A stretch of DNA of 64,000 bases from an uncultured Christensenella sp. (GTDB lineage: Bacteria; Bacillota; Clostridia; Christensenellales; Borkfalkiaceae): positions 1 to 64,000 of the forward strand of contig CAJUFY010000003.1 of NCBI GenBank assembly GCA_910586245.1. The letters are read 5' to 3'. The position numbers and the translations under genes were made by a program. Position 1 is the stretch's first letter. Each line of letters opens with the position of its first letter. Under the pieces are notes generated by a model. That model was given only the letters and a program-made list of their open reading frames with translations. It was not told where the DNA came from and ran no database searches. Shown here one piece after another: positions 39,145-48,267 of this stretch.

Positions 39145-40776
39145 TCAATTCAGCATGCCGAGGAAAAGCCCTTCGTAGTATTTCGCCGAAGCTTCCCACG
39201 AAAAATCCGTTTCCATCGCTTTCTTTATCAATTTTGTCCACTCTTCGCGGTTATGATACAAAGAAATTGCTTCTTCGATGACGTAAAGCATATCGTGCGC
39301 GTTGTAATCGTGGAAAGTAAAGCCGTTTCCTCCCGCGCCGTAAGGCGTAATACTGTCGCGCAAGCCGCCCGTTTCGCGCACGACGGCAATCGTTCCGTAG
39401 CGCGAAGCAATCATCTGCGAAAGCCCGCAAGGCTCGCTCTTGGAAGGCATGAGAAAAATATCCGCGCCCGAATAAATTTTACGCGATAAATCGGAATTAA
39501 ACGAAATGATCGAAACGACTTTCCCCGGATATCTGCGCGCAAGATCGCTGAAATAATTTTCATAGGCGGAATCGCCCGTTCCGAGCAGAACGAATTGCAC
39601 GTCGCCGCGCAATACCTGTTCGATCACTTCTTTTACAAGATCAAGTCCCTTATGAGAAACAAGCCGCGAAATCATCGCAATCACAGGCGTATCCGCTTTC
39701 ACGGGCAGATTGAGCATCCGCTGCAATTCTTCTTTGCATATCGCTTTGGGTGCAATATTTTTCGCATTATAGTTTGCAAACAGAGATCTATCCGTTTCCG
39801 GATTATAATAGTCGGGATCGATCCCGTTTAAGATTCCGCATAGTTTGAATTCGTTGCGGCGGATAATTGCATCCAACCCGTGCGAATAATACGGGTCTTT
39901 AATTTCCCCCGCATACGTCGGGGAAACGGTCGAGAAGCGTTCGCAGCATTCGATCGCACCTTTCATAAGGTTGATGCAATGATCGTATTCCACCAAATTG
40001 CGGTAACGGTTGGAAATCCCGAACAGATCTTCGAGGATATCCAAAGAATATTTTCCCTGATACTCGATATTATGAATGGTGAAAACCGCGCGAATAAACT
40101 GATACTCGGAACGGTAGCAGTAAATCGTCTTCAAATAAAGCGCGGCAAGTGCAGCCTGCCAATCGTGACAATGCAAAATATCCGGATAGAAACCGATAAA
40201 TGACAAAATTTCCATCACGCTGCGGCAGAAAAATGCAAAACGCTCTCCGTCGTCGTAATAACCGTAGCAACCGGGCCGTTTAAAATAATATTCGTTATCT
40301 ACGAAATAATATTTCACGTGATCGGCTTCGTATTCGAAAATACCGCAATATTGATTCCGCCAGGAAAGCGGAACGAAAATATTACCGATGAATTTAAAAT
40401 CTTTGCGATATTCTTTTTTGATATCCTGATAGAGCGGAATAATCACGCGAACGTCGAAGCGATCGTCTTTGGCGATTGTTTTGGAAAGCGAACCGATCAC
40501 TTCCGCCAATCCGCCCGTAGCAATGAAAGGCGCCGCTTCCGAAGCTACGAACAGTATCTTTTTCTTTGCCTGAACGACGACTTCAGGCGCTGCTTCCGGC
40601 ACGACTTTGACTGCGGGTACAATTTCCACCTCGGGGGCGTTTTCCGGAATAATCGGTTTCTTTTTCGGCGTGGGCGAAGCTTCTTTTACGACCTTAGGCT
40701 TCGTTGTTTTTACGGTTGTCGGCTTTTTCGCCTCCGTTTTGGGAGCGGATTTATTCGTTTTGGTCGTATTGCTCAT
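39145..40776 (-). CDS. glgA: GlgA, glycogen synthase with N-terminal extension
   Basis: This 543-residue GT5 enzyme transfers glucose from ADP-glucose to glycogen. The catalytic core starts near residue 72 with KKKILFVASEAAPF and ATGGLAEVIGSL, a variant of the usual KTGGLADV. Further motifs are HCHDWQAAL, the C-terminal domain after ISRLVSHKGLDLV, and MPSKSEPCGLSQM. The first 70 residues are a Lys/Pro/Thr/Val/Glu-rich, low-complexity extension absent from typical GlgA (about 480 residues). I start at the ATG at 40776 after AGAGGAGAAAA. Confidence 0.95.
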   Translation of the reverse strand: MSNTTKTNKSAPKTEAKKPTTVKTTKPKVVKEASPTPKKKPIIPENAPEVEIVPAVKVVPEAAPEVVVQAKKKILFVASEAAPFIATGGLAEVIGSLSKTIAKDDRFDVRVIIPLYQDIKKEYRKDFKFIGNIFVPLSWRNQYCGIFEYEADHVKYYFVDNEYYFKRPGCYGYYDDGERFAFFCRSVMEILSFIGFYPDILHCHDWQAALAALYLKTIYCYRSEYQFIRAVFTIHNIEYQGKYSLDILEDLFGISNRYRNLVEYDHCINLMKGAIECCERFSTVSPTYAGEIKDPYYSHGLDAIIRRNEFKLCGILNGIDPDYYNPETDRSLFANYNAKNIAPKAICKEELQRMLNLPVKADTPVIAMISRLVSHKGLDLVKEVIEQVLRGDVQFVLLGTGDSAYENYFSDLARRYPGKVVSIISFNSDLSRKIYSGADIFLMPSKSEPCGLSQMIASRYGTIAVVRETGGLRDSITPYGAGGNGFTFHDYNAHDMLYVIEEAISLYHNREEWTKLIKKAMETDFSWEASAKYYEGLFLGMLN

Positions 40777-40818
40777 AATTTTTTCTCCTCTTATCAACTT
40801 GCGCGATTCGCGCGTTTT

Positions 40819-41937
40819 TTAAAGCATTCTTCCCTTAGAGATAAAATAAGGAAGGGATTCGCAACCGGCAAGATTCCTTCTGTCGCGCACGACGACGTTT
40901 TTATCGGTTACGACGCAATCGAGTTGTACATTCGATCCGATTACGGAATCCTGCATGATAATGGAATTTTTTACTACGCTTCCCTTTCCTATTTTGACGC
41001 CGCGGAACAAAATACAATTTTCAACCGTTCCTTCGATCACACAACCGTCGGAGATAAGCGAATTTTTTACGATAGCGCCTTCAATATATTTCGAGGGCGC
41101 GGAGTCGCGTACTTTCGTAAAGATATCGCGCGCGCCGAACAACTCATCGCGGACCTCTTTATTCAGCAGTTCCATACTATGACTGAAATAGGTTTGCAAA
41201 GAATTGACGCCAGCATAATAGCCTTCGAATTTATACGCGTAAATTTTTAACGTATTTACGTTTTTGGTAAGAATATCTCTGCCGAAGCTCGAAAGTCCGC
41301 GCGTAACCGCGTCTTGAATAATGTTGATTAAGAACTCACGATTGATCACCATGATGTTCATATACAAGTTGTATTTACTCTGTTTCTTCAGATCAGGATT
41401 GATTTTTAAACCTTTTACCCGCCCCGTTTCATCGGGTTCGAACGTCATATAATACGAAGAATCGAGTTTCCCTTGCGCTTCGTAATAGACCATGGTAAAA
41501 TCCGCATTCTTTTCTTCGTGGAAGCGAAGAACGTCGGAAATATCGATGTGGGCAATACAGTCGCAATCTGAAATCACGACGTATTCTTCTTTTCTGCGTT
41601 TTAAAAATCCCGTAACGCCTTTCAATGCTTCCAAGCGGTTGCTGTAAGGGACGTCGTTTTCGTCAAAATAAGGAGGCAGCAATACGATTCCGCCGTCTTT
41701 ACGCGCCAAATCCCAGTCTTTCCCGCTACCGATATGATCGATCAGCGACTGATAATTGTTCTTCGTGACGATGCCGACCGTCGTAATGCCTGCATTTACC
41801 ATATTCGAAAGCGCAAAATCGATCAAACGGTATCTGCCGCCGAACGGAATCGACGCCATCGTTCTATGGCGCGACAGCTCGGGAATATCGTCGTCGTGAA
41901 TATTCGAAAAAATAACGCCTACTGCTTGATTCGCCAT
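40819..41937 (-). CDS. glgD: GlgD, ADP-glucose pyrophosphorylase regulatory-type subunit
   Basis: This 372-residue protein is a nucleotidyltransferase-like paralogue with degenerate active-site motifs (ANQAVGVIFSNIHDDDIPELSRHRTMASIPFGGRYRLIDF) and a C-terminal left-handed beta-helix (VIEGTVENCILFRGVKIGKGSVVKNSIIM). In Firmicutes GlgD pairs with GlgC to form the active enzyme. The true start is the ATG at 41937 after GGGGG; the longer frame overlaps glgC. It is four bases from the glgC stop. Confidence 0.95.
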   Translation of the reverse strand: MANQAVGVIFSNIHDDDIPELSRHRTMASIPFGGRYRLIDFALSNMVNAGITTVGIVTKNNYQSLIDHIGSGKDWDLARKDGGIVLLPPYFDENDVPYSNRLEALKGVTGFLKRRKEEYVVISDCDCIAHIDISDVLRFHEEKNADFTMVYYEAQGKLDSSYYMTFEPDETGRVKGLKINPDLKKQSKYNLYMNIMVINREFLINIIQDAVTRGLSSFGRDILTKNVNTLKIYAYKFEGYYAGVNSLQTYFSHSMELLNKEVRDELFGARDIFTKVRDSAPSKYIEGAIVKNSLISDGCVIEGTVENCILFRGVKIGKGSVVKNSIIMQDSVIGSNVQLDCVVTDKNVVVRDRRNLAGCESLPYFISKGRML

Positions 41938-41941
41938 TGAA

Positions 41942-43132
41942 TTATTCCCCCTTGTAATCCTTGTCAAGAATCTTACCGCCCGCAACGTTTGCAGATACGG
42001 TAATTTCTCTTCCGAGTACCGCGATCCCGGCGTTCTTTGCCTGATCTTCGCCGACGCAGATACCCTCTTCCACAACGACCATTTCGTCGAGAATGGAATA
42101 GTTCACTTTCGCGCCCTTTTTTACGACTGTATCCGCCATGATCACGCTGTCTTTTACGACAGCGCCCTCTTCGACCACGACGCCCGTTGCAAGCACGGAA
42201 TTTTCCACCGTACCCTCGATTTCGCAACCCAGCGCAATGAGCGAGTTGGAAACTTTCGCCTTTTCCCCGAGATATTCGGGCGGCGCAAGCGGATTCCTCG
42301 AATGTATTTTCCATGCGGGGTCGCTCACGTCAAAGACGGGATTCGCACCGAGCAAATCCATATTCGATTCCCAAAGCGAAGAAATTGTACCGACGTCTTT
42401 CCAGTATCCTTGGAAACGGTAAGAAACCATCTTTTCGCCTGCATTCAGCATCGCTGGAAGTACGTCTTTGCCGAAATCCTTGCTGGAATTCGGGTTTGCC
42501 TCGTCTTCTTCCAGATATTGAAACAATTTTTCCGCAGTGAAAATATAAATTCCCATCGAGGCAAGGTTGCTCTTCGGCTGTTTGGGTTTTTCCTCAAACT
42601 CGTAAATCGTTCCGTCCTCTTTCGTATTGAGAATCCCGAAACGGGAAGCTTCCTTCAACGGAACTTCGATTGCCGCAATGGTGCAATCCGCGCCCGTCTG
42701 CTTATGCGCTTTTAACATCGCGGCATAATCCATTTTGTAAATGTGATCGCCCGATAAAATGAGAACGTAATCAGGGTGATACATTTTCATAAAATGCATA
42801 TTTTGATAAATTGCATTTGCCGTGCCCTCGTACCAAGAAGATTTTTTCTTCGCTTGATACGGCGAAAGAATATGTACTCCGCCGAACGCGCGGTCCAAAT
42901 CCCACGGTTGACCGTTTCCGATATATTCGTTGAGTTCGAGCGGCTGATATTGCGTAAGCACGCCGACTGTGTCGATCCCCGAATTGATGCAGTTGCTCAG
43001 CGGAAAGTCGATAATCCGATACTTTGCGCCGAACGCAACGGCAGGTTTCGCAATATTGTTCGTAAGCGCATACAGTCTGCTTCCTTGACCGCCCGCCAAC
43101 AACATCGCTACGCATTCTTTCTTTCTGAACAT
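41942..43132 (-). CDS. glgC: GlgC, glucose-1-phosphate adenylyltransferase
   Basis: This 396-residue enzyme makes ADP-glucose from ATP and glucose-1-phosphate. The catalytic signature [16 protein letters not shown], substrate motifs [18 protein letters not shown], [13 protein letters not shown] and FEEKPKQP, and a C-terminal beta-helix are intact, unlike in GlgD. The start is the ATG at 43132 after GGGGGAAAT. It lies between glgB and glgD. Confidence 0.96.
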   Translation of the reverse strand: MFRKKECVAMLLAGGQGSRLYALTNNIAKPAVAFGAKYRIIDFPLSNCINSGIDTVGVLTQYQPLELNEYIGNGQPWDLDRAFGGVHILSPYQAKKKSSWYEGTANAIYQNMHFMKMYHPDYVLILSGDHIYKMDYAAMLKAHKQTGADCTIAAIEVPLKEASRFGILNTKEDGTIYEFEEKPKQPKSNLASMGIYIFTAEKLFQYLEEDEANPNSSKDFGKDVLPAMLNAGEKMVSYRFQGYWKDVGTISSLWESNMDLLGANPVFDVSDPAWKIHSRNPLAPPEYLGEKAKVSNSLIALGCEIEGTVENSVLATGVVVEEGAVVKDSVIMADTVVKKGAKVNYSILDEMVVVEEGICVGEDQAKNAGIAVLGREITVSANVAGGKILDKDYKGE

Positions 43133-43193
43133 TTTTATTTCCCCCAATGCCCTTAAATCTTTATATAATCCGGCTTTATTTGCCGCAGATTCC

Positions 43194-45140
43194 TTAGATT
43201 GCTTTTCCGTTATTTTTTCCGCTTTTCGGCGTATCCGGTTCGCGAACAAGATACAAACAAGTATGTTTCGGCACGTTCAATTCGAGCGAATACGCCTTCC
43301 CGTGACTTGCTTTCTTCATTGCCGTTACCGTTTTTTTCGTAATCTTGCCCTCTCCGCCGTATTTTTTATCGTCCGTATTGAATACGATTTTGTATTTTCC
43401 TTTGCGGTTGACGCCTAACAGATAGTCCGTTACATCGGCGCCGGAAAAACACGTAAGCGCGATCACTTCGTTCCCTGCGCCGTCCCTGCGGATAAACGCA
43501 ACGATATTCTTATCGGCATCGTCGGGCGCCAGCCATTCGAATCCTTCCCACGAATCTTCGATTTCATACAATGAAGGCGTACTTTTATAATATTCATTCA
43601 AATCCCGAACCATGACGGAAAGTTTGCCGTGCAATTCATAATCGTCGCGCAAAAAGAATTCTAAGCCTTCATGATAATTCCATTCTTTAAACTGCCCGAA
43701 TTCATAACCCATAAAATTGAGTTTTTTCCCGGGATGCGCCGTCATGTAGCCGAGAAAAGACCGAACTCCGGCAAATTTTTCTTCATAAGTCCCAGGCATT
43801 TTGCCGATCAAAGAACATTTTCCGTGTACAACTTCGTCGTGCGAAATCGGCAAAACGTAATTTTCCGAAAAGGCATACATCATCGAAAACGTCAGTTTGC
43901 TGTGATTATTCATACGGAAATAGGGATTGAGCGAAGTGTACGAAAGCATATCGTTCATCCAACCCATATTCCATTTGAAATTAAAACCGAGCCCGCCGAC
44001 CGATCCGGGCTTTGTGACGAGCCCCCATGCGGTAGATTCTTCGGCAATCATCAAAGCATGCGGAAAGCGCAAAAATACTGCTTCGTTTAACTTCCTTAAA
44101 AAGGCAATCGCTTCGAGATTTTTATTTTCGCCGTAAATATTCGGAACCCACTCCCCGGGACGCTTGTCGTAGTCGAGATACAGCATCGAAGCAACCGCGT
44201 CTACGCGCAACCCGTCGATATGGAACTTATCCAAAAAGAAGCAAGCGCTGGAAATAAGGAAGGAAAGCACTTCGTTTCTTCCGTAATCAAACCGACGCGT
44301 TCCCCAGCTTTTATGTTCCATTCTGTCCCACTGGCTGCTTTCGTACAACGGCTGTCCGTCAAATTCATACAGTCCGTGCGCATCTTTCGGGAAGTGCGCG
44401 GGCACCCAATCAAGAATCACGCCGATACCGGCTTTATGGAATTCGTCGACAAGGTACATGAAGTCGAGCGGCGTTCCGAGCCGCGACGTGACCGCAAAAT
44501 ATCCCGTTACTTGATATCCCCAACTGCCCTCGTAAGGAAATTCGGTGATCGGCATGAATTCCACGTGCGTGTAATTCATTGATTTCACGTAAGGAACAAG
44601 CTCTTTGGCAAGCTCGCGATAGGAAAGGAAATTTCCGTCTTCATGCCGTTTCCAGGAAAGCAGATTAACTTCGTAAGTATTCATCGGTGAACGGAAAATA
44701 TTCCGTTTTTCAATGGATTTGAAATACGCTCCGTCTTTCCATTCGAATCCGTCGAGATCATATAATTTAGACGCTGTGGCGGGAGAAGTTTCGGCATGAA
44801 AAGCCACGGGATCCGCTTTCATGAAGCGGCGCCCGTCTTGCGCCGTAATACAATATTTATAAGTATCGTACTGTTTCAGCGCGGGAATAAACAATTCGAA
44901 CGATTCTCCGTCGACCATACGGTACATGACGTGCGAATCGCAATCCCAACCGTTAAAATCGCCTACGACGGAAACGCTGCGGGAGCGCGGCGCCCATACG
45001 CGGAAGATATAACCTGCTTGTCCGTCCCGTATTTCCCGATGCGCCCCGTAAAGATCGTAGATTCTGTCGTTCTTTCCGTGATGATACAAATAAAGCGGAA
45101 AGTCCGTTTCGCGTTGCGCCCGTTCTTCTTTTTTCTGCAT
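43194..45140 (-). CDS. glgB: GlgB, 1,4-alpha-glucan branching enzyme
   Basis: This 648-residue GH13 enzyme introduces alpha-1,6 branches. It has an N-terminal CBM48 ([21 protein letters not shown], about 45-130), a barrel with [16 protein letters not shown] (nucleophile Asp), MIAEESTAW (acid/base Glu) and [12 protein letters not shown], and a C-terminal beta domain ending TCLYLV. It is the first gene of the glycogen operon, translated from GGGGGAAAC, and sits behind the only clear promoter of the cluster. Confidence 0.97.
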   Translation of the reverse strand: MQKKEERAQRETDFPLYLYHHGKNDRIYDLYGAHREIRDGQAGYIFRVWAPRSRSVSVVGDFNGWDCDSHVMYRMVDGESFELFIPALKQYDTYKYCITAQDGRRFMKADPVAFHAETSPATASKLYDLDGFEWKDGAYFKSIEKRNIFRSPMNTYEVNLLSWKRHEDGNFLSYRELAKELVPYVKSMNYTHVEFMPITEFPYEGSWGYQVTGYFAVTSRLGTPLDFMYLVDEFHKAGIGVILDWVPAHFPKDAHGLYEFDGQPLYESSQWDRMEHKSWGTRRFDYGRNEVLSFLISSACFFLDKFHIDGLRVDAVASMLYLDYDKRPGEWVPNIYGENKNLEAIAFLRKLNEAVFLRFPHALMIAEESTAWGLVTKPGSVGGLGFNFKWNMGWMNDMLSYTSLNPYFRMNNHSKLTFSMMYAFSENYVLPISHDEVVHGKCSLIGKMPGTYEEKFAGVRSFLGYMTAHPGKKLNFMGYEFGQFKEWNYHEGLEFFLRDDYELHGKLSVMVRDLNEYYKSTPSLYEIEDSWEGFEWLAPDDADKNIVAFIRRDGAGNEVIALTCFSGADVTDYLLGVNRKGKYKIVFNTDDKKYGGEGKITKKTVTAMKKASHGKAYSLELNVPKHTCLYLVREPDTPKSGKNNGKAI

Positions 45141-45197
45141 GTTGTTTCCCCCTGCGCTGCCCGTAAATGCTCTGTATATCGCGGTGTCATTGGTATA

Positions 45198-45226
45198 ATT
45201 ATACTATATTTTGCGCCTACTTTCAA
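45198..45226 (-). promoter_or_regulatory. Promoter of the glycogen operon
   Basis: On the minus strand TTGAAA (45226-45221) and TATAAT (45203-45198) are 17 bp apart, about 58 bp upstream of glgB. No catabolite-responsive element is obvious. Confidence 0.8.
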
Positions 45227-45276
45227 TACCAAATCCAAAAATTTTTTAATTTTTTTTATATTTTTGTACACGAAAC

Positions 45277-45303
45277 AAAAAAAAGCGGCATTTCTGCCGC
45301 TTT
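45277..45303 (-). terminator. Terminator of ilvC
   Basis: AAAGCGGCA and TGCCGCTTT form a 9-bp stem with a 4-base loop, followed on the minus strand by a run of eight T. Confidence 0.9.
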
Positions 45304-45313
45304 CCGTTTTAGA

Positions 45314-46363
45314 TTATTTTGTTTCGCTGTATTTATCTTCTTTCTGCCAGGAATAGAGTTTCCGCAATTCCGCGCCGACCTTTTCAAGCGGCTGTTTTGC
45401 TTCCCGTTCGCGGCACGCGATAAAATGCGCGCGCCCTCCGCTCTTGTTTTCGGAAATCCATTTCGAAGCAAACGTGCCGTCTTGAATTTCTTCCAAAACT
45501 TTTTTCATTTCTTTTTTCGTCTCGTCGGTTACCAAACGTTTTCCCGTTTCGTAGTCGCCGAACTCGGCGGTATCGGAAATCGAATATCTCATCTTCGTGA
45601 AACCGCCGGCATAGATCAAATCCACGATCAGCTTCATTTCGTGAATACATTCGAAATACGCGTTTCTGGGATCGTACCCGGCCTCGACCAATGTTTCGAA
45701 ACCCGCTTTCATCAAAGCCGTAACGCCGCCACACAAAACTGCCTGTTCTCCGAACAGATCGGTTTCCGTTTCGCATTCGAACGTGGTTTCCAGAACGCCT
45801 GCCCGCGCGCCGCCTACCCCCAGCGCATACGCAAGCGCAACGTCCATCGTGTCGCCCGCGGGATCCTGATATACGGCTACCAGATCGGGTACGCCGTGTC
45901 CCTCCACGTATTCGCTGCGCACGGTGTGGCCGGGACCCTTCGGCGCAATCATAAATATGTTTACGTTTGCGGGAGGAACGATTTGTTTATAGTGAATATT
46001 AAATCCGTGCGCGAACGCAAGATATTTCCCCTCTTTTAAAACGGGAGCAATGCTTTCCCGATAGATATCCGCCATTTTTTCGTCGGGCGTGAGCATCATA
46101 ATGACGTCCGCCTTTTCCGCTGCTTCCTTCACAGGATAGACTTCGAATTTTGCCGCTTTCGCCGTCGCATAGCTCTTTCCGTCCGTGCGCAAACCGATGA
46201 TTACGTTGATTCCGCTGTCTCTTAAATTGAGGGCGTGAGCATGTCCCTGGCTGCCGAATCCGATTACGGCTACCGTCTTATTTTTCAGATACTTGAGATC
46301 GCAGTCCGATTCGTGAAAAATACGCGCTTCCTGCGTCTTGGGATCGTAAATTTTATGTGCCAT
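45314..46363 (-). CDS. ilvC: IlvC, ketol-acid reductoisomerase
   Basis: This 349-residue class I enzyme of valine/isoleucine synthesis has the NADPH site [30 protein letters not shown] and the Mg-binding [15 protein letters not shown], with [16 protein letters not shown]. The loop after the Rossmann strand reads GLRTDGKSY. Its ribosome binding site is GGAGG and it has its own promoter and terminator. It stands alone, with no ilvB, ilvN, ilvD or leu genes nearby, and there is no T-box leader. Confidence 0.97.
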   Translation of the reverse strand: MAHKIYDPKTQEARIFHESDCDLKYLKNKTVAVIGFGSQGHAHALNLRDSGINVIIGLRTDGKSYATAKAAKFEVYPVKEAAEKADVIMMLTPDEKMADIYRESIAPVLKEGKYLAFAHGFNIHYKQIVPPANVNIFMIAPKGPGHTVRSEYVEGHGVPDLVAVYQDPAGDTMDVALAYALGVGGARAGVLETTFECETETDLFGEQAVLCGGVTALMKAGFETLVEAGYDPRNAYFECIHEMKLIVDLIYAGGFTKMRYSISDTAEFGDYETGKRLVTDETKKEMKKVLEEIQDGTFASKWISENKSGGRAHFIACREREAKQPLEKVGAELRKLYSWQKEDKYSETK

Positions 46364-46395
46364 TGTTCTTTGCCTCCGTTTTCTGATCTTATTAT

Positions 46396-46424
46396 ATTAT
46401 AGCGCATCGAAAGTATTCCGTCAA
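46396..46424 (-). promoter_or_regulatory. Promoter of ilvC
   Basis: TTGACG (46424-46419) and TATAAT (46401-46396) on the minus strand are 17 bp apart, 32 bp upstream of the ATG. Confidence 0.85.
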
Positions 46425-46515
46425 GCGCATGACGGTATAAATTCCGCATATTTTCAATAATTATTTGTATATATTGCATAAAATCAACTTATAAAACGAA
46501 TATTCCCAAAAATAT

Positions 46516-46538
46516 AAAAACGGCTATCCGCCGTTTTT
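46516..46538 (-). terminator. Terminator at the end of murC
   Basis: AAAAACGGC and GCCGTTTTT pair around a 5-base loop; on the minus strand the stem ends in TTTTT. It overlaps the murC stop by two bases. Confidence 0.75.
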
Positions 46539-47862
46539 ATCCGCCGTTTTTATCCAGTATCTTTTTTGCGACGTCATAGATATCGCCCGCCCCCAACACA
46601 AGGATTAAGTCGTCTTCTTTTATTTCTTGTACAAGACGGTTTTTCAAATCCTGCGGCGATTGCACGTACGCAGATTCCCCGACACGGCTTACGAGCGCAA
46701 CCGCGCTGCCCTCGAACGCAAACTTTTCTCTTGCGGCATAAGTGCGGTATATAATCGGATTTTCCGCTTTTTTTAGAACTTTTACAAAATCCTCCATCAG
46801 ATCGCGCGTACGCGTATACGTATGCGGTTGAAAGACAACGCGAACCATACCGCGGCACATGCCCTCGGCAGCAGAAAGCGCCGCTTCGATTTCCTTGGGA
46901 TGATGCGCGTAATCGCAAATAACAGGCACGCCGCATATCGTCCCTACGCGCTCAAATCTGCGTTTTACGCCGCGGAAACTTTCCAAGCCGCGTTTTATCT
47001 CCCCCGCCGTCAATCCGCAGAGCCGCGCCGCCGCATATGCGGCAAGCGCGTTTTTGACTTGATATTTTCCGATCACGCCGAGGCGGACTCTGACAATCGG
47101 AATCCCGTGCTCGGTTACGGTAAAAGAATATTTTTCCCCTTCGCTCGTCGGTTTTTCCGCACGAATTTCCCCCGCACGAAAGCCGAAACCGACGTCGTGC
47201 GGAATTTCGAAGGCCCGACAGTCGTCCGCATTCACCGCAACGCGGGAAGACTGCGCCGCAAACGTACGATACGCTTCCAACAATTCCCGATCGGAACGGT
47301 AGCAATCCGTATGGTCGCGGTCGGTATTCAGAATCAAAGCAACGTCGCTATTCAACGAGAGAAAACTTTTTCGAAATTCGCATGCTTCGGTGATGAAATA
47401 ATCGTCACCCGCAGAAAAATAGTTGCCGAAATCGAGGTCTTCTCCGCCGATATGGCAGCAAAACGCACGGCTTCCGCTCCGGAAAACGTGCGCCAGCATA
47501 GAAGTCGTTGAAGTTTTTCCGTGACAGCCTGCTACGGACACCGTATGCGGATATCCCTCCGCAATTTTTCCGAGCAATTCCGCGCGTGTAAAAAGGCGTT
47601 TTCCCGCCGCTTTTGCCGCGCGTAGCTGCACGTCGTCTTCACCGATCGCCCCCGTATACACGACGTTTTCTTCAAAGATCTCTTCGTTTCCGCCGATACT
47701 AACGGGAATCCCGTTTGCCCTCAGTTTGTTTGTAAAAATACTTTCCGCGGCATCGCTGCCGCGGACGGAAAAGCCTCTGTCGCGTAAAAGCTGCGCAAGC
47801 GCGCTCATACTGACGCCGCCGATTCCGATAAAATACCAACCGCGATCCTGTTCGGAAAACAT
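46537..47862 (-). CDS. murC: MurC, UDP-N-acetylmuramate-L-alanine ligase
   Basis: This 441-residue ligase adds the first amino acid of the peptidoglycan stem peptide. It has the UDP-substrate loop FIGIGGVSMSALAQLL, the ATP P-loop AGCHGKTSTTSML (near 108), DYAHHPKEI and a C-terminal domain with FQPHTYTRT. It is a separate unit between two terminators. The ribosome binding site is weak (GGAATAAGATGTGAT), and no clear promoter is visible in the short upstream gap. Confidence 0.96.
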   Translation of the reverse strand: MFSEQDRGWYFIGIGGVSMSALAQLLRDRGFSVRGSDAAESIFTNKLRANGIPVSIGGNEEIFEENVVYTGAIGEDDVQLRAAKAAGKRLFTRAELLGKIAEGYPHTVSVAGCHGKTSTTSMLAHVFRSGSRAFCCHIGGEDLDFGNYFSAGDDYFITEACEFRKSFLSLNSDVALILNTDRDHTDCYRSDRELLEAYRTFAAQSSRVAVNADDCRAFEIPHDVGFGFRAGEIRAEKPTSEGEKYSFTVTEHGIPIVRVRLGVIGKYQVKNALAAYAAARLCGLTAGEIKRGLESFRGVKRRFERVGTICGVPVICDYAHHPKEIEAALSAAEGMCRGMVRVVFQPHTYTRTRDLMEDFVKVLKKAENPIIYRTYAAREKFAFEGSAVALVSRVGESAYVQSPQDLKNRLVQEIKEDDLILVLGAGDIYDVAKKILDKNGG

Positions 47863-47901
47863 ATCACATCTTATTCCAAGAATCGGGCGTTTTGTTACAA
47901 T

Positions 47902-47929
47902 AAAAAAACGCGCCTCAAGCGCGTTTTTT
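47902..47929 (-). terminator. Terminator of the cold-shock gene
   Basis: AAAAAACGCGC and GCGCGTTTTTT pair around a CTCAA loop, with a T run on the minus strand. Confidence 0.85.
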
Positions 47930-47942
47930 ATATGCCTTTCAA

Positions 47943-48152
47943 TTAAACGGGCACGACGTTTACGGCACGAAGTTTGCCGCTGTCCTTAGGATCGGGTTCG
48001 GTTTCAAAGGTTACCTTTTGACCCTCTTTCAAGGTGCGGAAGCCTTCCGTCTGGATTGCAGAGAAGTGAACAAAAATATCGTCGCCGCCCTCATCGTTGG
48101 AAATAAATCCGTATCCCTTTCCATCATTGAACCATTTCACAGTTCCGTTCAT
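47943..48152 (-). CDS. Cold-shock domain protein
   Basis: This 69-residue Csp-family RNA chaperone starts [17 protein letters not shown], with the RNP1 motif KGYGFI and RNP2 motif DIFVHFSAI, and covers the whole single-domain fold. The ATG at 48152 follows CAAGGAGG. The leader is about 60 bases, shorter than cold-inducible cspA leaders, so strong constitutive expression is as likely as cold induction. It forms its own unit with a consensus promoter and terminator. Confidence 0.96.
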   Translation of the reverse strand: MNGTVKWFNDGKGYGFISNDEGGDDIFVHFSAIQTEGFRTLKEGQKVTFETEPDPKDSGKLRAVNVVPV

Positions 48153-48217
48153 TATATTACCTCCTTGGCGCTGACCGAAACGCATCTTATTAATCGTCCC
48201 TCATTACACCTTTTTAA

Positions 48218-48246
48218 ATTATATCAATATTTTTGACTTTTGTCAA
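48218..48246 (-). promoter_or_regulatory. Consensus promoter of the cold-shock gene
   Basis: TTGACA (48246-48241) and TATAAT (48223-48218) on the minus strand, 17 bp apart, match the consensus exactly. Confidence 0.9.
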
Positions 48247-48267
48247 CATTTAATACGATTTACTTCT

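Noticed and set aside
40318..41250. 310-codon plus-strand frame opposite glgA and glgD
   Set aside because: It is Phe/Arg/Gly-biased shadow sequence across two conserved genes with no start signals.
41938..42075. N-terminal extension of GlgD into glgC
   Set aside because: The extension is shadow sequence of glgC; the ATG at 41937 follows a strong ribosome binding site and begins the family's conserved N-terminus.
45141..45313. Possible riboswitch or T-box between glgB and ilvC
   Set aside because: The region holds only the glgB promoter and the ilvC terminator; no specifier loop or antiterminator structure is visible.
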